Shown one piece after another: positions 53,884 to 62,403 of a DNA stretch of 64,000 bases (within the stretch, counting starts at the first letter, position 1; each line of letters opens with the position of its first letter). The notes below the pieces were generated by a model. The model was not told the origin of the DNA. It did no database searches and saw nothing but the letters and a program-made list of their open reading frames with translations. The DNA lies in the NCBI GenBank assembly GCA_039565995.1, contig CP154795.1:1302001-1366000 (forward strand), given 5' to 3'. The DNA comes from Propionibacteriaceae bacterium ZF39. Lineage in GTDB: Bacteria; Actinomycetota; Actinomycetes; Propionibacteriales; Propionibacteriaceae. The position numbers and the translations under genes were made by a program.

Positions 53884-55199
53884 GCCAGGCCTCCCATCTT
53901 GCGCAGCTTCTGGAACGGGGTGTAGGTCGAGACCACATCGATCGGCTCGGCGTGGCCCTCGAGGGCCTTGGCGAGATCGGTCTCGACCCGGTGTTCGACC
54001 TCGGCATAGAGCAGGCGTACGGCCAGATCGTGGGCCCGCGGACCGGTCGCGATTACGGTCCGCCCGGCGAGCTGTTCGAAGTCCACATCCCACAGCCACG
54101 ACACGTCCTTGCCGTCGGCCGCGACCGAGTCGATCGCCAGCACGAGCGTCTCCGTCTTCGTGATCGGCAGCGCCTCGGCCCAGCCCGCGGGGTTCTTGGC
54201 AAGCAGCAGCCGCGCGGTCGTGTCGCCGAACTTCGCCGTGGCGAACCGGCCGGCCGGGGACGTCACGGTGCGCATGCCGACGAGTGCGGTCTCCGGGGGT
54301 ACGCCCAGCTGGGCGGCCGTGGCCAGTGCGCAGGCGGCGTTGGAGATGTTGAAGGAACCGGGTACGCGGAGCTTCGGTTCGAGCACCGTGCCGTCCGGGC
54401 TGATGATCGTGTCGCCCTTGACCCGCCACGTCGAGGTGGGCTTGGCCAGGTCGCAACCGGTGCAGGCCCAGTGTCCTGGCCGGTCGTCCGTCGGCTGGGT
54501 GCGGTCGAGACGGGAACCGCATTCGGGACACAGCACCGCGTCCTGCTGCCACACGCTCTGGGTGTCTACCCAGATGACCTCGCGCGCCGGACGGGCCGCC
54601 CAGACGATCAGTGGTTCCTCAGCATTGGCAACGACGACAGGGCCATCGGCTCCGGCCAGCTCCAAAGCCTTGCGCCAGGCGTTGCCGAGGGCCTTGATCT
54701 CGTGGTGACGGTCGAGCTGGTCGCGGCTGAAGTTGAGCAGGGTCAACACCTCGGGCCGGCCGAGCCGGATCACATCGGCCACGACGCGCTCGTCTGTTTC
54801 GAGCACCGCGATGTCGGCCTTCGGCGAGCGGCTCAGGGCCGAGGCGATCCCATAGTGGAGGTTGGCGCCGTCGGCGTTGGTGACCAGTCGGCGTACCTGA
54901 TCGCCCAGGCCCGCCCGCACCGCCGCCGCCAACAGGTGGGTGGTCGTGGTCTTGCCGTTGGTGCCGGAGACGACCGCGATGCGGCGCCCGCGAAGGAGCT
55001 TCGCCAGCGAGTCGGGATCGATCTTCTGCATCACCTGGCCCCGGATCGAGGCGCCGGAACCGCGGCGCGCGAGGCGGGACGCAGTGGCGGCGATCCCACC
55101 TGCGACGACGGCTGCGGAGAGTCGCAGTTTCGCGAGCGCGGACAGCGGTGGTGGCGTGGTGGCGCGTCGGGTCAGTTCAGCGGACGGCATGGGGCTCAT
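53880..55199 (-). CDS. murT: Lipid II isoglutaminyl synthase, ligase subunit MurT
   Basis: MurT is a Mur-ligase relative that amidates the alpha-carboxyl of D-Glu in lipid II. The 439-residue protein has the P-loop VVSGTNGKTTTTHLLAAAV, LETDERVVADVIRLGRPEVLTLLNFSRDQLDR, a four-cysteine zinc ribbon (CPEC ... CTGC, about residues 218-242) typical of MurT, and RVPGSFNISNAACALATAA. Starts at 55199 and 55190 are both possible. It is divergent from the alcohol dehydrogenase. Confidence 0.95.
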   Translation of the reverse strand: MSPMPSAELTRRATTPPPLSALAKLRLSAAVVAGGIAATASRLARRGSGASIRGQVMQKIDPDSLAKLLRGRRIAVVSGTNGKTTTTHLLAAAVRAGLGDQVRRLVTNADGANLHYGIASALSRSPKADIAVLETDERVVADVIRLGRPEVLTLLNFSRDQLDRHHEIKALGNAWRKALELAGADGPVVVANAEEPLIVWAARPAREVIWVDTQSVWQQDAVLCPECGSRLDRTQPTDDRPGHWACTGCDLAKPTSTWRVKGDTIISPDGTVLEPKLRVPGSFNISNAACALATAAQLGVPPETALVGMRTVTSPAGRFATAKFGDTTARLLLAKNPAGWAEALPITKTETLVLAIDSVAADGKDVSWLWDVDFEQLAGRTVIATGPRAHDLAVRLLYAEVEHRVETDLAKALEGHAEPIDVVSTYTPFQKLRKMGGLA

Positions 55200-55339
55200 T
55201 GTTGCGCACACGGACGCTCCCACCGCATCCGCGACCCGCAGGCGAAACACGGCCGCAACACGTGGATTCGGCTCCGGGGGTTTGAACCGGGCAGATTCGG
55301 GGAAGAGAGGAGGAAAGGCAGCGACGAAAGGGGAGAACC

Positions 55340-56530
55340 ATGCGCGCAGTGACATGGCACGGCATCGAGGACATCCGGACCATCGCCGTGCCCGACCCGG
55401 TCATCCAGCAGCCGACCGACGCGATCGTGCGGGTCACCTCGACCGCGATCTGCGGGTCGGATCTCCATCTCTATGCAGTGCTCGCGCCCTTCCTGAAACG
55501 CGGTGATGTGCTGGGTCATGAGTTCATGGGCATCGTCGAACAGGTCGGTCCGGGGGTGGCGAACCTGACGCCCGGCGACCGGGTGGTGGTGCCGTTCACC
55601 ATCTCCTGCGGGCGGTGCTGGATGTGTCAGCGCGGATTGTTTGCGCAATGCGAGACGACCCAGGTGAAGGACCAGGACAAGGGGGCGAGCCTGTTCGGCT
55701 ATACCTCGCTCTATGGCTCGGTTCCGGGTGGGCAGGCCGAGCTTGTCCGGGTGCCGCACGCCGATTTCGGTCCCGTGAAGCTGCCGGCGGATCTGAGCGA
55801 CGAGCGCTTTCTGTATCTCAGCGACATCCTTCCGACGGCCTGGCAGGGCGTGGAGTACGCCGGAGTCGGTGCCGGAGACACCCTCGCCATTCTCGGTCTC
55901 GGCCCGGTCGGACAGCTCGCAGTGCGGGCGGCGAAACAGCGTGGGGTCGAACGCGTGATCGCGGTGGATCTGGTCGACGAGCGATTGGATCTGGCGCGGG
56001 CGTGGGGCGCCGAGGCGCTCGATGCCCGCACCGTGAAGGATGTCGCCGTCATGCTGCGCGACATGACCGACGGCCGCGGCCCCGATGCGGTGCTTGATGC
56101 GGTCGGCATGGAGGCGCACGGCAATCCGGTTGCCGAGAAGGTGATCGCCGGTGCGGCGCGCCTGCCCAAGCCGGCGGGCAGGGCAGCGATCCGGCATGCC
56201 GCCATCGATCGGTTGGCGGCGCTGCACACGGCGATCGACGCCGTTCGGCGCGGCGGAACCGTCTCGCTGTCGGGCGTGTATGGCGGGATGATCGACCCGA
56301 TGCCGATGATGACCATGTTCGACAAGGGCATCACGATGCGCATGGGGCAGTGTCATGTGCGTCGGTGGACCGATGAGCTCCTCACGCTCGCGCAGGCCGA
56401 CGGCGATGTGCTCGGTCTCGAGTCACTGGCGACCCACCGCGTCGGCCTCGACGACGCCGCTGAGGCGTACAAGATGTTTCAGGCGAAATCCGACGGCTGC
56501 ATCAAGGTCGTGCTGAAGCCCGAACTCTGA
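55340..56530 (+). CDS. Zinc-dependent alcohol dehydrogenase, formaldehyde-dehydrogenase-like
   Basis: The 396-residue medium-chain dehydrogenase has the catalytic zinc ligands C38 (AICGSDLHLY) and GHEFMGIVEQVG, the structural zinc cysteines in SCGRCWMCQRGLFAQC, and the NAD loop LAILGLGPVGQLAVRAAKQRG. A long form with an insert after the cofactor domain resembles glutathione-independent formaldehyde dehydrogenases and related enzymes of actinobacteria. GGGGAGA precedes the ATG by three bases. Substrate unknown. Confidence 0.9.
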   Translation: MRAVTWHGIEDIRTIAVPDPVIQQPTDAIVRVTSTAICGSDLHLYAVLAPFLKRGDVLGHEFMGIVEQVGPGVANLTPGDRVVVPFTISCGRCWMCQRGLFAQCETTQVKDQDKGASLFGYTSLYGSVPGGQAELVRVPHADFGPVKLPADLSDERFLYLSDILPTAWQGVEYAGVGAGDTLAILGLGPVGQLAVRAAKQRGVERVIAVDLVDERLDLARAWGAEALDARTVKDVAVMLRDMTDGRGPDAVLDAVGMEAHGNPVAEKVIAGAARLPKPAGRAAIRHAAIDRLAALHTAIDAVRRGGTVSLSGVYGGMIDPMPMMTMFDKGITMRMGQCHVRRWTDELLTLAQADGDVLGLESLATHRVGLDDAAEAYKMFQAKSDGCIKVVLKPEL

Positions 56531-57529
56531 TCAGCTGAGCAGGTCGAGAACGGCCTCCTCGAGGGCCTTCTGCCGCGACTGGGAGGTCCGATAGGTCTTC
56601 GCGGCCGCCTCGTGGATGGTCGTGCCCGACTCATAGGCGTCGATGACGCGCGGGTCGATGTAGGACTTCCGGGCGATGGTCGGCGTATTACCGAGATAGC
56701 CCGAGACCTCCTGGGTCGCCTGTTTGATGGCCCGGTTGCGGGAGGCCTTCGTCTTCGCATCCTCATCGGACTGGGCCAGGACCTCGGCGGCGATGACAGT
56801 CGCGTGCCAGGTGCGGAAGTCCTTGGCCGTCATGGACCCGCCGAACAGCACGCTCAAATAGTCGTTGACATCCGCGCTGGTCAGGTCGCGCCAGGCATTC
56901 CCGTCCTTGTACGCCAGCAGCCGCTCGCTGTCGTCGCGCCGTCGTCGCAGGGTGTCGAGGATCTCGATGGCCTCGGCATCGTCGACCTGGATCACGTGTC
57001 CGATGCCGGACTTGCCGACGAAGGAGAAGACGAGCGCCCCATTGCGGCGGCGCACGTGCTGCCGCTCGAGCGTGGTCAGCCCGAAGGACCCGTGGGCATC
57101 GGTGTAGGCATCGTTGCCGATGCGGAAATAGCCGATATCGAGCAGCCGGACCGCGGCGGCGGCGACCCGTTCGCGGGGCATGCCGTCGAGCTTCATGTCC
57201 GAGGTGATCCGGCGGCGGGCCTGGGGCAGCATCGCGGCGGCTGCGGCGACCCGATCAAACTTGGACCGGTCGCGGCGGGCCCTCCACTCGGGGTGATAGA
57301 GGTATTGCCGCCGGCCCGCGTCATCCATGCCGGTCGCCTGGAGGTGACCGTTGGCGTACCGGCAGATCCAGACGTCCGTCCAGGCCGGCGGGATGGCGAG
57401 CGATTTCACGCGCTTGAGTTCGGCAGGCTCGAGGGCTTTGCCCTTCGCATCCGCGTAGCTGAAGCCCTTGCCGCGACGGCGACGGGAGTAGCCGTTGCTG
57501 CGGGGGCTCACGCGGCGGAGGCGGGTCAT
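56531..57529 (-). CDS. DNA topoisomerase IB
   Basis: The 332-residue protein is a bacterial poxvirus-type topoisomerase IB that relaxes DNA without ATP. The active-site set is complete: R136 (YFRIGNDAY), K173 (VGKSGIGH), R239 and H242 (KDFRTWHAT) and nucleophile Y290 (ARKSYIDPRV). ATG at 57529 is six bases after TACGAT (57536-57541), so it is probably leaderless. Its stop meets the alcohol dehydrogenase stop with no gap. These enzymes are scattered among bacteria. Confidence 0.93.
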   Translation of the reverse strand: MTRLRRVSPRSNGYSRRRRGKGFSYADAKGKALEPAELKRVKSLAIPPAWTDVWICRYANGHLQATGMDDAGRRQYLYHPEWRARRDRSKFDRVAAAAAMLPQARRRITSDMKLDGMPRERVAAAAVRLLDIGYFRIGNDAYTDAHGSFGLTTLERQHVRRRNGALVFSFVGKSGIGHVIQVDDAEAIEILDTLRRRRDDSERLLAYKDGNAWRDLTSADVNDYLSVLFGGSMTAKDFRTWHATVIAAEVLAQSDEDAKTKASRNRAIKQATQEVSGYLGNTPTIARKSYIDPRVIDAYESGTTIHEAAAKTYRTSQSRQKALEEAVLDLLS

Positions 57530-57541
57530 GGGCCGATCGTA

Positions 57542-57747
57542 GTCACTGATTAGTGACCCCCGGTGGGCGTCCGGGATGGTGGCCAGGATGGACTGCGTTG
57601 CGCTCTTTCACGGCATCCGCATTATGAGGGCTCGGAGCTTTCGCCGCCGCGGACTCGGGCATTCCGGTTCTCGCCGGGTGCCGAGATGGAGAAACCCAGC
57701 CCGATAGGGCAAGCAGTATATGTAGTTCACGGGACGAGGAGTGGACC
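57542..57747. other. Anomalous non-coding stretch before the restriction-enzyme remnant
   Basis: No gene is supported here. The composition is more mixed than in neighbouring genes and includes GGCAAGCAGTATATGTAG, unusual for this genome. A GAGGAG precedes the ATG at 57748. It is probably part of the same decayed insertion. Confidence 0.4.
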
Positions 57748-58540
57748 ATGCGCGACGGGCACGATGGGGATGCTGCTGAGATTCGACTTGAGGAGAGCGG
57801 TACGCATCTTGGCATCTTTCGAACTCGTGCACCGCTCCCATCGCGTCCGCTCATCGAAGCCTTCTCGGAGAGCGCGGACTCGACCCTCGTCCTGCATCGA
57901 CCATTCGTTCGAGTCCCCGTCGATTTCCGGCAGGTCCCCGTCGAGTCTGAGGAAGATTCAGACCATCTTCCCCACACCGAGCCATGACAATCTGGGCATC
58001 CTCGTTGTCGCCTCCGATGAGGGCAGGCCCCTGACTGCGCTCGTCACGGATGTGCCGCTCGACGAGGCGCCTTATTCCTCGTACGCGCAATTCTTTGGGC
58101 GCTGGACTTATGAGGCGACTCCCAAGCGCGCACTGCCGGAATCGGATTTCGATTTCGACGATGAAGCCGTGGCTGGTTATCGAAGAATTGACAATATCGC
58201 CGACGCGGCACTCCATCACTTCCGTGAATCGTTTGGTGAGGAAATCACCAAGGATGACATTTTCTATTTTGTCTATGGCTCGCTTCACCATGCGAATCAG
58301 ATGGATTCCATGCTTCAACGTTCTTCCTCTCCCGCCCTTGCGGTCTCCATGGCTCGGGATCCGGAGGAATTCCTCCAACTTGCGGCGGTCGGCGCCGAAT
58401 TGATGGATCTGCATTTGAACTTCGACACGGTCGAGCCGTATGCCGGGCGTACCCATCACGTCACCTCCGTCGCGACGGCGCCTCCCTTCTTGGGCAGCGG
58501 TGGAAACCGCCGGGGGCGCCCGCCCTATGGTCAGGCCTGA
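57748..58540 (+). pseudogene. Remnant of a type ISP restriction-modification enzyme (C-terminal specificity region)
   Basis: A frame from about 57878 gives LVLHRPFVRVPVDF; after a one-base shift the next frame gives IFPTPSHDNLGI, PLTALVTDVP, YRRIDNIADAALHHFRE, ITKDDIFYFVYGSLHH, EFLQLAAVGAELMDLHLNFDTVEPY. These are the RPF, IFPTPxHxN, DNI, KxDIFxYVYGxLH and AELHLxYExVEPY motifs of LlaBIII/LlaGI-like single-chain enzymes. The RPF-to-IFP distance is that of intact proteins if one base is restored. Methyltransferase, helicase and nuclease domains are absent, and homology ends near 58441. The stretch is less GC-rich than its surroundings. Confidence 0.7.
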
Positions 58541-58541
58541 C

Positions 58542-60917
58542 TCAGTCGTCGGCCGTCCCATGCCCCGCACCCCAGGTCCAATCAGAGATCTGGGGATCGT
58601 CCTCACCGTGTTCGCGGGTGTAGCGCCGGGCGGCGAGCCGGGCGTCGCCCATCTGCTGGCGCAGGTTGGCGGCGCTGGAGCCGAGGCTGGGCACGCGATC
58701 GATGACATCCATGAGGAGGTGGAACCGGTCGAGGTCGTTGAGCATGACCATGTCGAAGGGTGTGGTGGTCGTGCCCTCCTCCTTGTATCCCCGCACGTGG
58801 AAGTTGTCGTGGTTGGTGTGGCGATAGGTCAGGCGGTGGATGAGCCAGGGATAGCCGTGATAGGCGAAGATCACTGGCTTGTCCTTGGTGAACAGGGCAT
58901 CGAAGTCGCGGCTGGTCAGGCCATGCGGATGCTCGCGATCGTCCTGCAACCGCATCAGGTCCACGACGTTGACGACGCGCACCTTGATCTGGGGCAGGTG
59001 TTCCCGCAGCAGCTCGACGGCCGCCAGGGTCTCCAGAGTCGGGATGTCGCCGGCGCAGGCCATCACCACGTCGGGCTCGCCGTCGGTGTTTCCGGCCCAG
59101 TCCCAGATGCCGATGCCGCGGGAGCAGTGGGCGATGGCCTCGTCCATCGGCAGATAGTTCAGAGCCTTCTGCTTGCCGGCCACGATCACGTTCACATAGT
59201 CGCGGCTGCGCAGACAGTGGTCGGTGACGGACAGCAGGGTGTTGGCGTCCGGCGGCAGATAGACCCGCACGACCTCGGCCTTCTTGTTGACCACATGATC
59301 GATGAAGCCGGGGTCCTGATGGCTGAACCCGTTGTGGTCCTGGCGCCAGACGTGACTGGTCAGCAGATAGTTCAGGGAGGGGATCGGCCGCCGCCACGGG
59401 ATGTCGCGGGTCGTCTTGAGCCACTTGGCGTGCTGGTTCAGCATCGAGTCGATGATGTGGATGAACGCCTCATAGCAGGTGAACAGCCCGTGCCGTCCGG
59501 TCAGCAGATAGCCCTCGAGCCAGCCCTGGCACAGGTGCTCGGACAGGACCTCCATCACCCGACCGTCCGGGGCGAGGTGATCGTCGCCCGGGATGATCTC
59601 GGCCGACCACGCGCGGTCGGTCGTCTCGAACACCTTCGACAGGCGGTTGGACGCTACTTCATCCGGACCGAAAAGCCGGAAGTTGTCCGGGTTGGCCTTG
59701 ATGATGTCGCGCAGGAACTCGCCCAGGACCTTGGTCGCCTCCGATGACGTGGTCCCGTGGTCGGGCACGTCGACGGCGTACGCCGTGAAGTCCGGCATCC
59801 GCAGCTCCCGGGTCAGCTGTCCGCCGTTGGCCACGGGGTTGGCCGACATGCGGCGTACGCCCTCGGGAGCGAGTGCGGCGAGTTCGGGCACGAGCGCGCC
59901 CTCGTCTGTGAACAGCTCCTCGGGCCGATAGCTCTTCAGCCACTTCTTGAGCTGCTTGCGGTGATCGGCGTTGGTGCGGGTCTCGGCGAGAGGGACCTGG
60001 TGGGAGCGGAAGGTGCCCTCGACCTGTTGGCCGTCGACCTCGGCTGGTCCGGTCCAGCCCTTCGGCGTGCGCAGCACGATCATCGGCCAGGCGGGCGCGT
60101 CGGCGGGCTTCTTCTTGCCGGTACGCGCGGTCTGCTGGATCTCGGCAATGCGGTCGAGGCAGGCATCCAACTCGGTGGCGAGCTGCTCGTGGACATCGGC
60201 GGGATCGTCGCCGCTCACGAAGTGGGGGTCATAGCCATAGCCCCGCATCAGATCGGCCAGCTGCTCCTCGGGGATGCGGGCCAGGACCGTGGGGTTGGCG
60301 ATCTTGTAGCCGTTCAGGTGGAGCACGGGCAGGACTGCACCGTCACGCTCCGGGTCGAGGAACTTTCCTGAATGCCACGATGCCGCGAGCGGGCCGGTCT
60401 CGGCCTCGCCATCACCGACGACGGCCAGCACGGTCAGATCCGGGTTGTCGAAGGCGGCACCGAACGCGTGCACCAGGGCGTACCCGAGCTCGCCGCCCTC
60501 ATGGATCGAACCCGGCGTTTCCGGCGCGACATGGCTCGGAATGCCACCGGGGAACGAGAACTGCCGGAACAGGCGGCGCAGGCCGTCGGTGTCGCGGCTG
60601 ATATCGGAATAGACCTCCGAATAGGTGCCTTCGAGATAGGCGTTCGCCACGAGTCCGGGGCCGCCGTGGCCGGGACCGGTGACATAGATCGCGTCGAGAT
60701 CGCGGGCCCTGATGGCCCGGTTCATGTGGACATAGAGCAGGTTCAGGCCCGGCGTGGTGCCCCAGTGGCCGAGCAGGCGGGGCTTGACGTGGTCGGCAGC
60801 GAGGGGTTCTTCGAGGAGCGGATTGTCGAGGAGATAGATCTGGCCGACGGAGAGGTAATTGGCGGCTCTCCAGTAGGCATCGATGAGGCTGAGTTCCTTC
60901 TTCGACAGGGTTGCCAT
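58542..60917 (-). CDS. xfp: Xylulose-5-phosphate/fructose-6-phosphate phosphoketolase
   Basis: This thiamine-diphosphate enzyme splits xylulose-5-P or fructose-6-P to acetyl phosphate plus a triose or tetrose phosphate. The 791-residue protein has the family motifs [70 protein letters not shown] and the ThDP site [24 protein letters not shown], then VFETTDRAW and [19 protein letters not shown] at 60917 is six bases after TAGGGT (60924-60929), so it is probably leaderless. No acetate kinase or phosphotransacetylase is adjacent. Confidence 0.97.
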   Translation of the reverse strand: MATLSKKELSLIDAYWRAANYLSVGQIYLLDNPLLEEPLAADHVKPRLLGHWGTTPGLNLLYVHMNRAIRARDLDAIYVTGPGHGGPGLVANAYLEGTYSEVYSDISRDTDGLRRLFRQFSFPGGIPSHVAPETPGSIHEGGELGYALVHAFGAAFDNPDLTVLAVVGDGEAETGPLAASWHSGKFLDPERDGAVLPVLHLNGYKIANPTVLARIPEEQLADLMRGYGYDPHFVSGDDPADVHEQLATELDACLDRIAEIQQTARTGKKKPADAPAWPMIVLRTPKGWTGPAEVDGQQVEGTFRSHQVPLAETRTNADHRKQLKKWLKSYRPEELFTDEGALVPELAALAPEGVRRMSANPVANGGQLTRELRMPDFTAYAVDVPDHGTTSSEATKVLGEFLRDIIKANPDNFRLFGPDEVASNRLSKVFETTDRAWSAEIIPGDDHLAPDGRVMEVLSEHLCQGWLEGYLLTGRHGLFTCYEAFIHIIDSMLNQHAKWLKTTRDIPWRRPIPSLNYLLTSHVWRQDHNGFSHQDPGFIDHVVNKKAEVVRVYLPPDANTLLSVTDHCLRSRDYVNVIVAGKQKALNYLPMDEAIAHCSRGIGIWDWAGNTDGEPDVVMACAGDIPTLETLAAVELLREHLPQIKVRVVNVVDLMRLQDDREHPHGLTSRDFDALFTKDKPVIFAYHGYPWLIHRLTYRHTNHDNFHVRGYKEEGTTTTPFDMVMLNDLDRFHLLMDVIDRVPSLGSSAANLRQQMGDARLAARRYTREHGEDDPQISDWTWGAGHGTADD

Positions 60918-60983
60918 GGTTCGACCCTACGTCCCGGCGCGGGCCAGCCACGCCGCGCCGGGAATCCTTTTCGACGCCGGGCG

Positions 60984-62273
60984 TCAGGGTTTGCGCTGCA
61001 GCTTCCGTTGCGGATTCTTGGTCAGGAACGGCAGCACCGCGCCGACAAGAGCGATGATGCCGACCGTGCTGTAGGCGAGCACATAATTACCCTCGGGTGT
61101 GGTGCCTATGAGCGCAGAACTGAGGAGCGGGCCGATCACGCCACCGAGCGACCAGGCGATGAGCATCAGGCCATAGATGGAGCCCGCGTTCTTGAGGCCG
61201 AAGAAGTCACCGGCGGTCGAGGGCATCGTGCCGAACGCGCCGCCGTAGCAGAGATAGATCAGGGCAGCGAGGATATAGAAGAGCACGGGGCTCGTCGCAT
61301 GCGGCAGCGCCAGCAGGGATACGCCGAGGATGACCAGGATGCCGATGAAGGATGGCATCCGGCCGATCTTGTCGGACAGCGCCGCCCACAGCATGCGGCC
61401 GCCGCCGTTGAAGAGGCCCATGATGCCGACGAGCATGGCGGCCTGGGCGCCGCTCATCCCGGAGACGCCGGACGCCGTCGAGGCGGCCTGGGAGACCAGC
61501 GAGATGCCGCCGATGACGGCGATCATGAGGATCGCGGTCAGGAGATACCACTGCGGCGTACGCAGCGCCTCGCCCTGGGTGTAGTCCCGGGCAGGCCCGG
61601 CCTTGACGGGCGCATTCTTCGTGGTCGCACCGGCGACCGTGTAGCCGGCCGGCGGATTGACGAACGTGGACGCGCCCAGCAGTCCGACGATCAGATAGCC
61701 GATCCCGAGAAAGAGGAAGACCTTGGTCGGCGTCGCCTCGAAGTCGGGGTTGCCGGCGATCAGGGCCTGGGCGACGGGGGACACGATGACCGCGCCGAAG
61801 CCGAAGCCGCCGACGGCGATGCCGGTGATCAGGCCGCGCTTGTCGGGGAACCACTTCTGGAGCAGGGCGATCGGGACGATGTAGGCGAGACCGAGACCGA
61901 AGCCGCCGATGATGCCATAGCCGACCACCAGCAGCCACAGGTCCCCGACATCGCGGGCGAAGCTGGCGATGATGGTGCCGAGGGCATAGAGCACGATTCC
62001 GACCAGGCCTACGACGCGCGGGCCGCTCTTGTCCTGGATCTTGCCGCCGATCGAGGCGCCGATGAAGATCATGCCGATCGCGCACTCGAAGGGGATGGCG
62101 GCCTGCACGTGGCTCAGCTCGAAGGCCGGCGCGGCGTGCAGGGCCTTGGAGAAGGTGCTCCAGGCATACACGGCGCCGAGGACCAGCTGCACGAGCAGGC
62201 CTCCCGCCAGGATCAGCCAGCGATTCGGCGTCCGCTCCGTTGCGGTCACCGTCGCGGTCGATTGCTGCGTCAT
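60984..62273 (-). CDS. MFS transporter, oxalate/formate antiporter (OxlT) family
   Basis: The 429-residue protein has 12 predicted helices, with RWLILAGGLLVQLVLGAVYAWSTFSKAL at the start, FECAIGMIFIGASIGGKIQDKSGPR, GYGIIGGFGLGLAYIVPIALLQKWFPDKRGLITGIAVGGFG and GGGRMLWAALSDKIGRMPSF, all typical of OxlT-like carriers of monocarboxylates or oxalate/formate. ATG at 62273 has AAGGAGGG four bases upstream. It is transcribed towards xfp, which has its own promoter. The substrate is unknown. Confidence 0.88.
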   Translation of the reverse strand: MTQQSTATVTATERTPNRWLILAGGLLVQLVLGAVYAWSTFSKALHAAPAFELSHVQAAIPFECAIGMIFIGASIGGKIQDKSGPRVVGLVGIVLYALGTIIASFARDVGDLWLLVVGYGIIGGFGLGLAYIVPIALLQKWFPDKRGLITGIAVGGFGFGAVIVSPVAQALIAGNPDFEATPTKVFLFLGIGYLIVGLLGASTFVNPPAGYTVAGATTKNAPVKAGPARDYTQGEALRTPQWYLLTAILMIAVIGGISLVSQAASTASGVSGMSGAQAAMLVGIMGLFNGGGRMLWAALSDKIGRMPSFIGILVILGVSLLALPHATSPVLFYILAALIYLCYGGAFGTMPSTAGDFFGLKNAGSIYGLMLIAWSLGGVIGPLLSSALIGTTPEGNYVLAYSTVGIIALVGAVLPFLTKNPQRKLQRKP

Positions 62274-62403
62274 GAGCCCTCCTTGGCTGTGCGCGTGGGC
62301 GCCAGCGTACGGTCTCGGCACACCGCTGGGCAGGGGCCCGGGGGCAGGGTCTCAATCTCTGTCGCACGAAACTGTCGGGAACGTCGACTAGCATCGCCAG
62401 ACG

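Noticed and set aside
57600-58540. Insertion sequence or prophage at the AT-richer scar
   Set aside because: No transposase, integrase, inverted terminal repeat or target duplication could be found; only a restriction-enzyme fragment is supported.
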